A stretch of DNA of 64,000 nucleotides from Salminus brasiliensis (GCF_030463535.1 NC_132879.1:43973470-44037469); one strand, 5' to 3'. Counted from the first letter of the stretch, positions 13,194 through 27,151 are shown. Notes: generated from the sequence alone by a model not told the origin. Numbers and translations are program-made.

Positions 13194-16100
13194 ATGCAGG
13201 AGGATCCGAGTCGCTCGGCTACCTACACAGTACCCTGTGAAGACTATGTTCATGTAGTAGAGTTCAGCCCTCATGACTGTGGCTCTGCAGGCTCTCTTCT
13301 GGCCTATGGGGGGAATCAGTATGTAGTGGTGGGCACCTGTCGTTTTAAGGTGAGGCCAGCATTTTATTATTGATCTTTGTACTGAATTGGTTTAAAGTCA
13401 GATGTTACCATTTGATGTTGGAATGTTTTTCTTTTAAAAAATCTGCATTTATCAGTTTTTTCAAAGTTCATTTTGTGAGATTAAAATCTCAATACAACCT
13501 TTTCTTTTAATATGCACAAAGTTGATCAGTTTAATTTCTGAGTTAATGACTGGAGTAATCTCACAAATTCTTGTAGTGATTTCACTGTTTAATTCTTGGC
13601 CTATTTAGGTCTTTTATTTAAAAATATTATTAATAATTCAGTTGTCTGTGAAGTACAGGACAGTTTGGTCTTATGGTTAATTACAGTTTTCAAATAATAA
13701 GTAACTGGGATATCTTGATTCAGTCCTGCGGGTCAAAGGCCAATCCAATCATCCAGACATATTTGGATTGCTTGGGTATTTTAAGCCTGATCTGTGCCCT
13801 GTTTTTGCTGGTGTTATCATTGTATCAGTGGCATGAAACTGATGATAATATACACTATATTGTCTATTGTAACAGACCTATTGATAATAGCTATTTCATA
13901 CTTCCCTGTTCTTTACCATGCATCTCTGTACAATCACAGGGCTGTATTAAAAAAAGGCAAACATGCCTGGAATTGTTTGTGCAATTGGTGGTCTATAAAC
14001 ACTTAATTTTGTAACTGGATAAACCAAAATCGTCAATGTTGTCATCTCCACCTCACATAAAGCAGGCTGATCTCGATCCATTACAATTGGAGCACAATGA
14101 TTGGAAACCCATTTTTATATCGCTGTATACCCCCAAAACTCAAGCGGGGCATGCTCACATTAGCTAATCTCTTAACTTATTCAATATTAAAATATGAATT
14201 CACCAGGAACCACATATACCAGTTGGAAAAAATAATGTATTCATTCAGCAATATGAACATTCAGCAGGAGATAAAAGCGTTGGTTGAGGACAGTAGAAAG
14301 AAAAACACAGCGACAAATGACGACCACTCTACACATACTTGCTTGGGGCAGTTATTTATTTATTTATTTAAAGTGACATACCTCAAAGCAATCGCTTCAC
14401 TGTAGTGTGAATGCATTTTTTGTAGTGCATAATAGTTCACCACCACAACGGCAATCTCAGCTAACTGTCCTTCCATATTCTGATTTGGCTTTCTTACCAG
14501 CATATGAGTAACCAAAAAGTTCCAGATGTCATTGTGACCTTCACAGTTCCACTAAACTGCCATTTCGTCATAACAGCCTGCAGTGTAGAAAGGCAAGCTT
14601 CTTATAGCCTTTCTCTGTCTTGTGGCCAAAGACTTGAAGATATGTATAGTTGTCTATAGTTGTGGTTTTTTTTAACCATAACCAAGGGAATTGAAATTTC
14701 TAAACTGTGTATGTAGTGTTTTTTTTTTTTTAATTTTTTTTATTTGTATTTACATAATTTAAAGAATGACTATGTCTTTGCAGGAGGAAGATGTGGACAT
14801 AGAAGGAGTAGAATTCAACACTTTACGTGCCTTTGTACATGGGGTTCGTGTTGATGCTCTTGCATGGAGTCCAGAGTCCAGGTTGGATAAACTACCACAA
14901 ACTATCAGGTATGGGGTGGCTTTTTCCATTGTTTTTATTTGCATATTGGTCAGTGATATACATTGTGTGAACTTACATTTTAGTGCAAGAATGACAAAGA
15001 AAAATCAGCATTAAAATTGATCTATAACGCAGTGATATTGGTAGCATTTTTGGGTTTGACAGTAAGTGACCATATGAGTACTGAGACATGGTGTACAATA
15101 CAATTGTACATGTACGGCAACATTTGATTTGAAAACTACCACCATTGATACTTCATAACACATGCATAAGCATTAAATAATGTATTTGTTATTTATAAGT
15201 ATAAGTATTACCTAAAATGTATGAACTGCATATTTTGGTATCTGCAAGTGTTTTATAAAGTATATAAAAGTATATTAACATAAGATGACTGTCTACATCT
15301 GTCTCAAAGAAGGTGCATCATCCTTCACTATCCCAGCCTTGGTAGCATCATGTGATAATGGCCTAGCTACGATAGATTGGGGAGAAAAAATAATCACATG
15401 GTGGTGAACTGTTCTTTGGGAGTTCTTGGCACTGTATTGTGTGATGACTAGGGCTGCAACAGCTAATCAGTATTAATAACATTTGATTTTAACTTATTGC
15501 TTAGTTGGCTTGAAGGTGTTTACACTTCCCATTTGCATTGTGTGACAGAGGGTAAATGCTGATTTATGAGACTTATTGAAAAGTCTCTGACTGAGGTGCT
15601 TTTTACTTTTTGACCTCCCGATAATGTGAAAACCATATTGTAGGTCACTGAAAACGAATCCTGGAAGATCCTCTCCAGGGTGGAGATTTTTAAAACACTG
15701 TTTTCATGTGAACAGATGTTTTTAAAAAAGCTGGGGCTGGTTGTTGTGCGATGAGCTGCTATAGGGCTCATCACACAAGTGTGTCCGTGTTCAGTATTGA
15801 TTTGATTGTCATAATGTCACCAAGCAATTCAGATCTGTTACTACACAGCACCTTGTTTTCTTTTCAAATGTGACTTAATAAATAGGCTGCTTTGTTCGAA
15901 TAATAAATTTCCTTTTTGTTTGAAATACACTGTATGGACAAAAGTATTCAGACACCTGCTCATTCACTGATTCTTCTGAAATCAGTTGAACTTGTTTTTG
16001 TTGGAGTAACTGTCTCTACTGTCCAGGGAAGACTTTCTACGAAATTTCGAAGCATAGCTGTGAGAACTTCATTGCATTTAGTGACAAGAGCTTTAGTGAG

Positions 16101-19100
16101 ATCAGAATGATCAGAATTGGTTGATCACCTCATCCCCAACTCAGTATTAGATCATCAATCCAGAGTACAGAATAACAATGAAGCAATGAATCGATTATGG
16201 ACATAAAGTCATTAGTGGCAGCCCTAATAGGGATGTTGTTTGCTATGTGTCTCTTTACACACGTGTGTTTTGGGTCATTGTCTCATTGTCTGGCTGCATG
16301 ATGACATTCCTCCCTGCTAGACTGAACAGCCGTCAGAATGTTTCTGTAGACTGACTGCATTAGTTCCTGAAATGATCAGTCTGGCTAATCGTCTGTTTGT
16401 GTTTCAGATTTTGCACTGCTGCAGCTGACAGAAAGCTAAGGCTGTTGACTTCGGATCTTCAGAATCGTCATGAAGTAAAGGTAATCTACAGCTTTTTAGA
16501 GGAGGACATACATACAGTGCTATATGGAATTGTTGCAGTATGCAGTGTGATCTTATTCTCATGGTAGAAATTTAACCTGTAACAAAGGTAAAAACCACAA
16601 CAACAACATTCTTATTTATCCAGCAGAATACAGAACATGCCACATATTGATTGAGAAGGTGAACCTTGGGTGAGAAGGGTAGGATGAGTAATATAGCAGA
16701 AACACTTTATATAGGTAAAAAATCGCAGATCACCTGGGCTTCCAGTGTTAAAAGGGAGAACTGTCTTCACTCTTTTGGGAAGATGCTCCACTAAATTGCA
16801 CTAATCTGATTGCATACAAGAGCATTAGTGAACTCAGGCACTGATGATCACAAATGCTACTCCAGCTCATCCATGGAGATTATATATGCTGTATGTGCAT
16901 TTGAATGTCATTAGCACATGTAATTAGACAAGGGATGCCCAAACCTTTGCATAAGGTTTTTATTTTATTAGATTTATTTTCCCCCCTTTCAGTCTAGTAA
17001 AATAGCCAGCACTCCTTTTATTGATATATGAACATGGTTTGTGTGACATGAGCATCACATTAGAAATAATGATTTATCATGTTTCCCATCCATACTTAAG
17101 GATAATCATTTGAAAACTGGGTAATGAGAGTAACTAGAATTAGGCGTTGATTAAGGTATAGATTTCACCTGGCCTGTTTTAATTGGGTTTGCTTGTTACT
17201 TGTTATGTGCTGGGTTACCTACATTACCAAATGAGAAGCCACTGGTGTCCAACAAAAAAAGCATGTCAAGATTACTAACACGATCTAGATATTCTATGGT
17301 ACTGGAGCTGTGGACATTAGCTTATACTTTGTGTTGCATGTGCAGCATTACATTTGGAGAAAAACGAACACTGTGCATACCAACACCAACACCTCATCCC
17401 AGCTGTCAAGCATGGTGCAAGGAGCAAAATGGCTTCTTTGCTGCCTCAGGGTCTGGACAGCTTGCAACCATTGAAGAACCAATTCCCTCCTGAAGTGGAT
17501 TGCAAGTTGTATCAGAATGACAGTCCAAAAACACAGGAGTAATTGATTGAAGTTTTTATGTATTATTATGACTAATGAACAGTTATCCCACGAAAATCAT
17601 GATGGTCAATTTGATACTGGATTGCTAAGCAGAACTACAGGACACGCCACTACAGGCACTACATTTCCCATAATGCCCCAGCGTCTTTCCAAAAGCACAC
17701 AGAGCCAGTTTATTCGTTTTTTTTGAGAAGAGTAATGGACATTCGTAAATATTTAAAAGAAAGCCAGACACACAACTGACAAGGCAATGATGGCTCATAG
17801 CTATATGTTTTGGTTATGGTCACTTATAACCGACCTAAATTAAACATTAATTAATTAAACCTGGTTCATTTTTGTTAGCATAGGGGTTATTTATGCTAGC
17901 TAATAAAAAGGGCATTGATAACACAAGCATGCAAAATGAGCATTGTGATATAGCCAACACTAAACTACTTATCTTTAAAGCCTGTGTTATCTTGCTGACA
18001 TGAGTTGATGGGCATATCACATCATGTTGGGTTCTGCCACAAAGGAAATATTTCATGCAGTTGTTGGACAGTAATATTAATAATTAATTAATTAATAAAT
18101 AACTAATAATAATAACTAGTAATAGTATTACTATAATTAGTATTAGCATGATTATTATTAGTGCATCATTAATATAAATACTAATGATATTAACTAGTAA
18201 TATTAGCATTAATGTAAGCTGCTCCAGTTGCGCAGTTGGCTTGAGGTTGGGGTCTCCATGTAGCTTTCATGTCGCAGACTGGATGGGGCTGGAGTCACAT
18301 AGTATGTTTGTAAGGGGACCGCACATGAACACACATAGTGGGGAAAGTGTATGTATGTATATATATTATTATATTATATTATATATATATAATTAACAAA
18401 AAAAACTAAATCTAAATAATGGAAATTGGTTCAATTAGAGATTAGAGGTTCCGAATGCTGGTTTCAATTAATTTTTGATTAACTGCCCAGGTATTGCCTG
18501 GCTTGTCCTTGTAGAGCTGGGGAGATTATCGATATATAGCAAAGCATTTTTATTAAACTATGCAAAACTACTACTTTTTTTGTACCAAAATGACAAATGA
18601 CTGGGCGTGTTTTTTTTTTTTTGCTTGTTTGTTTGTTTGTTTTAGTGTTAACATGTTGTGATTTATTTATTTTTAATATAGAATGTACTAGTAAGGTTCA
18701 GTACCTCTACTGATGTTTAAGAGACCCACTGTGCACAAATCCATACATAAACATTCTTTTGTCAGTTCCAATTTCTCTGTGTCCACAGTAGTTAAACAGG
18801 GCTTGACCATGGTCTCTCCTTATATTGCAACTGTGCATATGTGTGTGATTTTCATGTTTCCTGTGTTGCCTAGGTAATGGAGGGACACACCAGCTACATC
18901 AATCATGTAGTATTTGAGCCTACAGAAGGAAAGCAAATGGCATCGGTCAGTGATGATCACACTTGCAGGTCAGTCAAAGCCTATGCGTGTGTGTGCCTGT
19001 GCGCCCGATTGTGTTCTGTTCTCTGTTAATGGTGCAGAAAGTCTTGACCACGTTTTCCAATGCGAAACCCGACCCTAAGCACAACACACCCTGCCGCTGC

Positions 19101-21609
19101 TTTGCGTAAGTGCGAACTGCCCGTCGGCCCCCGTTTCTCTTAGTAATTGGTTAAACGTGGAAATCCAATCAACAGCTGAGGCCCTTTTTCCTCTCCTCAG
19201 CAACAGTTAACGAGTGCCTCGGCCTCGGCCGAATCAATCAGCTCCTGAGGTAAATGTGGTTTCCCGTTAATCCAAGGTAACTTAAGCGAGCACTCCAGGA
19301 GTCTCAGGGCTTCCCTTTTACGTCAGAGATGTGTAACTGACACACCTGGACGCCGCAGCACTGTCGGCTACAGTGGCCAAGGGGGCCAGGCGCTTTTCCG
19401 CCCCCTTTTTTTTATAACCCACAAAACCAGGAAATCAAAAACCCCTAATGGCTTCAAGGTGGATTGGAACCAAAAAGAGTTTTCTCTTATATAAAGTCAT
19501 TCACAGCTGGAGTGTGCAGTGCTGATCCAGGATTATGGTGATTTTGGTCATTAAAATAGATCATACATCAGCATTCTTGCTGTGCTCTGTGAACTCGCAG
19601 CCAGATCCAGACCTTCTGGGTGATGTTGTTTAGACGTTTTAGGGTGGAGGATTTGCCTTTGAACTGTTATGCACACTTTTATCCACAGGATCAAGTCATT
19701 AACATGTGTTGATAAAACTTCTCAGAACAGTACTGACCTACACTCTTATGAAAATGGGTTCTTCAGTGGTTCTTTAAAGGTTCAGGGACAGTTGTAGCCT
19801 AAAGGTTAAGTAAGCAGGCTTGAGATTGTAAGTTCACTGGCTCATCTCTTGGACCGGCAGAACATAGGGGTCCCTCTCTCCTGTAACTCCCAAATTCTCC
19901 CTGGGCACTGAGGTGGCTGCCCACCGGTCTGGGTGTATGTACACTTACATTGAGCTATGACTGCTCCATAAACCTAAAAGTAAATTGAAACAGTTTCTAC
20001 ATCAATATCTTCATCTTTGATATCATTTCTGGGCTGTTATCTGAAATCATCATTGTGCATACAGGGTCCTTACATTATTCATTTAGTGGTGCTGAAAGTC
20101 CCACATTTCTTTTTTACTCGCCATGGCCAAGATCCCTTAATGTCCTGGTAGCGACTGTGATTGACTACAGCTGGTAGCTTCTCTGTGCCCACATAAACAG
20201 GTGTTGCTTTGACACCATTCATTGGATTGGCCAACACACAGTACAGTAGGAAAGCCCAACGAGCTCAGTGCAGGTCATTAATGTATCTTAAAACCATTTC
20301 TAAACAACTGCACCAGTGCACCATTTCACCAGTTCAAACCGTTGTCGTTAAGAACAAGTCATTGGGAGGCATTATCACTTTGCCAAGATCTAAAGAAAAT
20401 ACCTAAATGACTTGTCACCCTAACTGACAAGAAAGTGGTTTGGATGCTCAGGAACAACTCAGTAACCATCAAAGGCACATGCCTGCCATGAACAGGAAGG
20501 TGCTGGAACACCGGTGTCGATTATTAGAAGCTGCTAGGACATCAGCTCACCTAAAGTTCGCAGCTGACTGTTTATCAATAAACAAAAAGGTAACTTTTAT
20601 CAATAATTTATTCATAGTTCTCACCACAGGAGGAGGGGCCCCCCTTGTGAGTCTTGGTTCCTCCCAAGGTTTCTTCCTCCAGCTCTGAGGGAGTTTTTCC
20701 TTGCCCCTGTCACGGTTGGCTTGCTCACCGGGGGTCTTAGATTTTCTGTCTTTTACTAATTTTTGATTTTGTGAAGCTGCTTTGTGACAACAACAGTTGT
20801 AAAAAGCGCTATACAAATAAATTTGACTTGACTTGACTGTTTTGTTGCCAGTGCACCAAAGTCCTGTTTGCGTTTCAAAATTCAGAGAACTCACTGAAAG
20901 TCTGGTATTGCCATGGCATTCATGTCCATGTTAAATGTATGTAAAACATCGAATCTCAACTGCCATGATTTTCATGTGTATGTTTAGGTGTGTGAATGAG
21001 ACCAAACTAGCTTAGTCCACCGCATGTGTCCTTTCCCAGTTTTTATTATGTCTAGACATGTTACTCTCCGCTGCTATTTCACTTTTCCTTGCTCTCTTAC
21101 CATACAAGCAGCGCCACTGTCAGCATGCAGCCCGCCACTGACCCGGTCCTGTAGCGCTACTATAATGTTTTGCTGCACTCGTCACCCCGGGCGGAGTTCT
21201 GCACACAGACGTTCTGTTGACGTTGGTGGAGGTTTCAGTTGGAGGTTGGGATGAAAGAGAGAATGTTGGTTTTTGTCACGGTTGGGGGCGAGAGCCTTAC
21301 AGTGAGTAGTTCGAAATTAATGGGCTTCATCTCTTGTTCGACCCAGCCAGAAGCTGGACAGACTAAGATCTCTGCTGAAAGCCTCTGATCCCTTGGATGA
21401 GTTAGCTTCAACAACCTATCTAACTCGCAGTATGAATCTATTAATCCACTCCAAAAATGCACACTTTGATAGTATATCTACTGATCAAGGGCATTTACCT
21501 TGCAGTTAGTGCTGACTGTGATGAAGCGGCACTTTGGGAACTCTCAAAGGGCATTGGAAAGAGCTCCCTTTCTTGTGCCACACGGACGTTATCTGGTGTG
21601 TATGTGTCT

Positions 21610-21646
<37 letters not shown>

Positions 21647-24600
21647 TCTGTGTGTGTGTGTGGGGTAGAGGGCCAGAGGAGGCCTGCTAGAGGAAACATC
21701 CGCCGTGAGCCTCTTAGTCTCCCTCCCCTGTTGGGCCAGAGAAAACAGTGGAGTGCTCCATCTGCAGAAAGATTTAAACTCTGTCACGTTGAGAAAATAT
21801 AGGACGCTGGAGAAAGAGTGTGAGAGGGAAAGAGAGTGAGAGAACAAGGGAGATGCCTTTCAAGTGAGCCCACACAAACTGCACTTTTGATGCAAGTGGG
21901 AGTGGTCGGTCTCAGCTGGTCTGAGCTGTTTTTGCATGTGTGTCTGCCTTTGCACGTTGACATATAGCATGTGGTGCGTGCCTTAACAGTGTCCACAAGA
22001 CCTTTTACTGCTCTCCCAGCTGTAGTATTTGTTCATAAAATCATTGTTATCTCTTCCTTCAGTGGCACTTGGTAGATTTACAGCTGTCTGTCAGCATGTT
22101 ACTTCACATTTCTGTGTGTTGTGGGGTGTGGTCCTTGCACGGAGATTAATTTGATGATCAGTGCATGTTTATTTCTGTTGGGGAATACAGCATTTTGCAA
22201 TGCCATCTACAGACGAAGTGTGGAAGTGCAGGTCAAACAAGGGAATGCTGAGTTGACGGAGTTCATTCCTGTAGAGGAAAGCACACCTGACTAATCTGGT
22301 TCCTGGTGGGAGCAACAATTCTGTGATTTTACAGCTGTATAGTGCTACTTTTCACCACTTGGCCTACTATATATTATCCAAATAGGGGGAAAAACAAATC
22401 ATCTCTGTATGGTTTCTATACAGGTCAGATTAAAGCATATATACCACAACACTCAAGCTAGAGCATGACCATGATCCCCAGGCAACTTCGTCTGGCTCTT
22501 TTCACCTCAGTCTCAGTTCTTGCACTCAACGTAGCTTGTACAGTTTCTAAGGCGTGGGAAAAGGCAAATGAACCAGTGTTTGTTTTCCCATCCCTGATCT
22601 ACCGCACCATCAAATGCTTCCCATTCTTTTAGCGTTAACTGTGTCTGGCCGTGTCATGTTATTCCATGGTACCACATCATGTGTTGCCTAGTTCTTATGC
22701 AACGCTGGTGCTGCTATGTCAGCACCTGCCCCCGTCTTGTTTATGTGCCTTGCCTCTTAACCTTCATCTGCTGGTGTTTGCGAGGACTGGCTCGGTCATG
22801 TTTCTTTTTTATTCTCCTCTTTTTCATTTGAGTGCACAGTTAGTTCATCAATGAGCGGTCATGGCTGGTGGTTTTTGGTGTTGCGTGCGATCAATCCCTC
22901 TCTCTTGGCAGGGGCGCTGAGTGTATGGGTTGCGACCATTGTTTGTGTGGTGTGGTCTAAAACCTCACTTGCTGGATAAGAGGGTCTGCTCGGGACAGGC
23001 AAACCCTAGGAGCTGTGCACTTGTGAGCATGAATAGCTGGCCGGAGGCTTGCCCCGAACCACAAAAGTGGAGGGTCCACTGAGCTGAAGTGTGTTCTTCT
23101 TCACCATAGCAAATGAGAATCCAAAAGGATGTATGGCTGACCTTTAGGCGAATTTGGGGTACTTTGGAGCTTCTTCGCATTAAATCGGCTCAGCGCCATC
23201 ATCAGGCAGCTTCCTAGGATCATTCCCAATCACATAATAATTTCTCTACCAACCCCCCCACCCCCACCCCCCCTTCACTACTTCTATGCTGTGCTTTCTA
23301 GATTCCCAGAAACCCCTGCAGCAAACTCATCCCATTCGGGGAACCCATTCACTTGGACTGCTCTTGATGTGGTAAACCAAGGATCCTTCTCTCAGGATTA
23401 CCCGACTTCTCTGTCCAAGTGATTTATTACATCCGCACGCAAGGCCTCTTGCTGTATATGTGCTCTCTGTGGCCAGGCTGTCTTCACAGCTTTGTGAGAG
23501 GCCAGATTAAAGGGCAAGAAAGCCTCTTTCCCCAGGTTTCCCCAGGCACTGGCAGTCTTTATCATCCCTTGGATACTGGTCAAGTTGCAGAAGTGAAGAT
23601 TTATGGCATACAAGAACCTTTGCTTGAGAAAGCAGTCGTAACATCCCCATTCATGACCTCTTTATTGCGTATTTGTCACCTGGTCCTTTTTCCTTGGGAG
23701 ATGTAACCATTTCAGTTCCTGGAGAGCTGTAACACTTATTTGCCCACTAAACAACCTCCCATCCAAATGTGCACTCACTACAACATATTAGTCCATTTTA
23801 TACATTAGCTTGTTCTCTCACCAGATATTTCTGGTTTCTGTTAGAATTTAAAATAATTTAGCTGTAAGAAAGTTGTAATGGGACAGGCTACTTGCACACT
23901 GTATCCACATTGTGGGTAGAGACATCAGAGGGCTATTTTTGGACCCTTTTTTCTAAAAGCCTAATTGGGTGCCTATTAGTTTCATTTTGGGCTTGATTAA
24001 GAGCCTGGTTCTGATGGCTCCTTTTTTAGCTCCCATCTCCTTTGATTTGTTTTTGCTTTCAGGCTTCCTGTGTGTGAGAGAACAGAAATGGAATTAGAAC
24101 ACTTAAGGACAAGGATGGCATAATATCCCCAGTTCTGGCTTCTTTTATTTCCTGCTTTTGGCTTCTGGCCCACTTCCTCTGTGACCGTGACCTCTTGTCC
24201 TTGCACCACTGGTTGTTTTGAGGAAAATGGGGTCATACCATGCCTCTTGTGCCCAAAGTCTAGTACTTTTTTCTGGTCAGTGCTTCCCAGGATTGCCAAG
24301 TCATAGCTTTATTTTCCTGACCGATATAGTTTATTTTTATAGGTTGAAGTTCATGAACTTTAGGTTGGGTTTAGGCTTTTTTTGCAAAGAGCCTTATAAA
24401 TGTCAGTTTCAAAACTGACAACCCCCCAGTGATTTGTGTGTTCAGATAGCATATGCTTTAAATAAATGCTTATCCGGGGGATTTTATGATTATATACTCA
24501 GTTTTGAGAGGTTCCAAGAAAGCTGAAAGAATTCTAGATTTCTTCATCACATCTCCCCTTCATGCATGCTTTCCAAATCAATTTGTAATGTCATAAATAC

Positions 24601-27082
24601 ACTTAGGAGGACACTCGGATAATATATTTAGTTAAAATGGCACCTTGGCAGCTTGAAAACAGAAATACGGTTGCATGAAAAAATATTACCCTATAATAAC
24701 ATATAATTTTTTTTCAGTCACACATTGACTTTTAATCTATTTTAACAATATTAAGAGATGAACATCATATAACTAAACAAATAAAACGGAAGACGTTAAT
24801 ATGTAAAATAAAAAAACAAAACGTGGGGGGAAACAAAAAACAAAAGTCAAGGCACGTCTCAAATCATCTGTCCAAAGGACATTGTTCCAGACGTCCTGGT
24901 CTTTGGGTGTTTTCTTGCCCCATAAGTTGTTTCTGCAGGAATCTGCAGGATCTTGTAGAGGTTTTCCAAAAAAATATGTACCACAATTAGTATGAAATAA
25001 CCCTAGGGGGAAGTTAAAAATGTAAAGACTAGCTTTTTAAACTGAGGCCCTTTTGTTTTTGCAGGGTTTGGGATCTGGAAGGCAATGAAACTGTCTCATT
25101 TCGACTATGGTCTCCAGGTGTCAGTGTATGCTGGCACCCTGAGGAGGTCTTTAAGGTGAGTTCCTGTTAGTACTGGGTATCAATTTGTAATAAGTATTGT
25201 AATATTTCATATTCGGTAAGACTGATGGAATTACTCCAGTGTTTTAGTCATTCAGCATCATATTTCAGTACCTAAGAAGCTAGGCCAGAATTCTAGTGAA
25301 GATACTAAGATCGGAACCTTTGGAACAGGTTGGATTGTAAAATAAAATAAAAAAATACATTACATAAAAATTGATTCATTCAGAAATCAACAGTAATGGA
25401 GAATCACTTTCTCCAAATTCAGTACTGAAGATGCACAGCCTGTAATTCCTGTGCTATGAATGGTATTAATTTTAGGCTCAGCCTAAGAGGTCTGATTGCT
25501 TACAAGTGTTTGTAAATAATTAACCTTCATAGCAGGTTTTACACCCTCACAAATAAATGCACCAGTATAACAGCTATGTTATTCAAAATGCCAAAAGGTC
25601 TGAGCAGTTTCCTTTGGTTTCTCCCAGCTTATGGTGGCCGAGAAGAAAGGTACAATTCGTTTCTATGACCTGGTCACCCAGCAGGCAATTCTGTCTCTAG
25701 ACAGTGGACAGATGCCACTGATGTCTGCTGATTGGTGCCTTACCAACACCATTAAAGTAGGTGCTGTGGTTGGCAGCGACTGGGTGATTTGGGACATTAC
25801 TCGCTCTAGGTAAGGACGCTTTTGCTTTGCTCTTGTGGTTTACATGAAGCATTTTGATCATTTTTGTGTCTCAGGAACACTAGAAAAATATAAAAATGAA
25901 AGTTCAGATTATGATTACCATACCTTACTATACTATATATGAGACAAGGCACAGGAGCTGTTGAAAATTCATTGGTTAGCATATATTCCTTACACCAGGA
26001 ATCACCAGTACTTACAGCACAGTTTGATGATTTTCTACTCTTCCAACTCAGAAGTTAATTACCAGATTTAGGCGGTGTGTTAGATCATGGAAATCACCTA
26101 AAGGCCAATTGATGCTTCTGCATCTGATCCAGCACATAGCCACATGATTCATGGATTGTGTGTACATCTCCTGTCTTTTGTTTCAGATATTTTAGTAAAG
26201 GAAAAGAACAGCTATTAAACATAATTCGCTCAGTTTCAGTTGCCATTGTTTGTAATACGCCTAAGCGAGATTAAGAACCTTAGCAGGATTAAGACCCCCC
26301 CGCCGATTGTACCTGCGTCCAGATTACTGACACGTCTACTCACAAATATAAACTCAGTGGTGTAGGCCACTTGCACAGCCTACAGCAGACTCAGCGTTGA
26401 CTCAACACAGAAGCATAAATCGGCCTTTAGTGTGCTTGAGGAAGTGGTGACCCCTGCAAAACTCCCTATTTTCCCTATTATAGGCCATTTTTTTCAGTTA
26501 AATGATGAAATACTGTATATTCAATGCTGATTATTACAGAGCTGTGTAGGACAGGGAGTGATGAATAAGAATTTAAGTGAACGCTCAGTAAAAAAAGTTT
26601 GTTTTGCTAATAGTTATCCTCAGGAGAAGAGACCAGCCCATTTGGACAAGGCACGGCTCTTCAGGTAAACAATTCGTAAAGCTAACATTTCTTACTTTCA
26701 GCCTCATTCTTGTCTTGTGTACCAAAGCTGATGATGGTTCCTCCTTTTCTCTCAGGTGGTCGAGAGCGAATGAAAATCTGTTCTCCACTACTGGCTGTCC
26801 AGGAAAGATCAGCAGTCAGTTATTGGTTCATCACCTTGGTCATCCTCAGGTAAATGAAAATTACATTGTGTACATTATGTACATGCACATAATTTGGGAC
26901 GGTTGTATAGTTTTAGCGTGTGCTACCACGTGCCTCATTTATACACTCTATAATCTTTATCTTTGCAGCCTGTGATGATTGGCTCATCCTCAGTGGGGGC
27001 AGGCCTTAGCTGGCACAGGAACCTCCCTCTATGTGTCGTTGGCGGAGACCGAAAGCTCTCTTTCTGGATGACAGAAATGTGA
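13194..27082 (+). CDS. nup37: Nucleoporin Nup37
   Basis: A WD-repeat subunit of the Nup107-160 (Y) complex, a scaffold of the nuclear pore that also sits at kinetochores. Coding exons: 13194-13349 (MQEDPSRSATYTV), 14784-14908, 16408-16480, 18874-18968 (GHTSYINHVVFEP, SVSDDHTCR), 25065-25155 (VWDLEGNE), 25628-25809 (KKGTIRFYDL, VIWDITRS), 26614-26664, 26756-26849 and 26969-27082 (LSWHRNLPLCVVGGD, stop TGA). Every junction is GT-AG and in phase. The predicted protein is 326 residues, the same length as human NUP37 as I recall it, with recognisable identity along its whole length. The ATG at 13194 lies 45 bases into an exon whose acceptor is at 13148. The GH...WD repeat is at about residues 122-153. 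Intron 5 (18969-25064) is unusually long at 6.1 kb. Confidence 0.97.
15449..16226. mobile_element. hAT-like element with nested MITE (nup37 intron 3)
   Basis: The ends TAGGGCTGCAACAGCTAATC and GGCAGCCCTA are inverted. The interior begins and ends with sequence typical of the fish TAGGGCTGCAAC repeat (AATCGATTATGG near 16190). A different element is nested inside at 15928-16160. Confidence 0.45.
15928..16160 (+). mobile_element. Truncated Tc1-group MITE
   Basis: Begins ACTGTATGGACAAAAGTATTC, then CTCTACTGTCCAGGGAAG and a body shared with the longer copy at 33658-34133. The right end is missing. Confidence 0.5.
17355..17545 (+). pseudogene. Tc1-type transposase remnant in nup37 intron 4
   Basis: Frame-shifted pieces including PAVKHGARSKM and FAASGSGQLATIEEP, and a piece ending QNDSPKTQE. 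These correspond to the VKHGGGS, FAASGxGxLxxIEG and QQDNDPKH blocks of Tc1-type transposases. The middle of the domain is deleted. Confidence 0.55.
19790..19990 (+). repeat. Possible degenerate SINE
   Basis: TAGCCTAAAGGTTAAG resembles an A box and AAGTTCACTGGC a weak B box. They are followed by a body with CCCTGGGCACTGAGGTGGCT similar to other fish SINEs. Weak evidence. Confidence 0.3.
20620..20842 (+). repeat. Dispersed retroelement 3' tail (nup37 intron 5)
   Basis: Contains GTGAAGCTGCTTTGTGACAA, then AGCGCTATACAAATAAATTT and a (GACTT)n tail. This is a very common teleost retroelement tail. A reverse-orientation copy lies at 42532-42620 in a pah intron. Confidence 0.6.
21598..21662. repeat. 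(GT)n microsatellite in nup37 intron 5
   Basis: GT-rich tract with TGTCTG and TCTCTG interruptions. Confidence 0.9.
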
Positions 27083-27145
27083 GCTGGTATCTAGGGCAAC
27101 TCCTGTCATCTGAAGAATGTGTCTATTTTTGTAACCCTTTTCTCC

Positions 27146-27151
27146 AATAAA
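27146..27151 (+). terminator. nup37: nup37 polyadenylation signal
   Basis: A canonical AATAAA lies 64 bases after the nup37 stop, followed by a GT-rich downstream element (TCATTGTGTTGTGG) near 27175. Together they define a very short 3' UTR. Confidence 0.85.

Larger units (their letters stand above)
18969..25064 (+). other. nup37 intron 5, long and repeat-poor in part
   Basis: This 6.1-kb intron has a CpG-richer patch at 19030-19420 with CCAATCAACAGCTG and CCGAATCAATCAGC words. It also holds a possible old SINE (19790-19990), a decayed repeat at about 20205-20550, a retroelement tail (20620-20842) and a GT tract. The rest, 21.7-25.0 kb, shows no recognised feature. Confidence 0.5.

Noticed and set aside
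13673-14014. 113-codon plus-strand open frame in nup37 intron 2
   Set aside because: Between two verified nup37 exons, with no homology or splice context.
21506-21847. Open frames over the GT tract
   Set aside because: Both strands are open only because of the microsatellite (Thr-His / Cys-Val runs).
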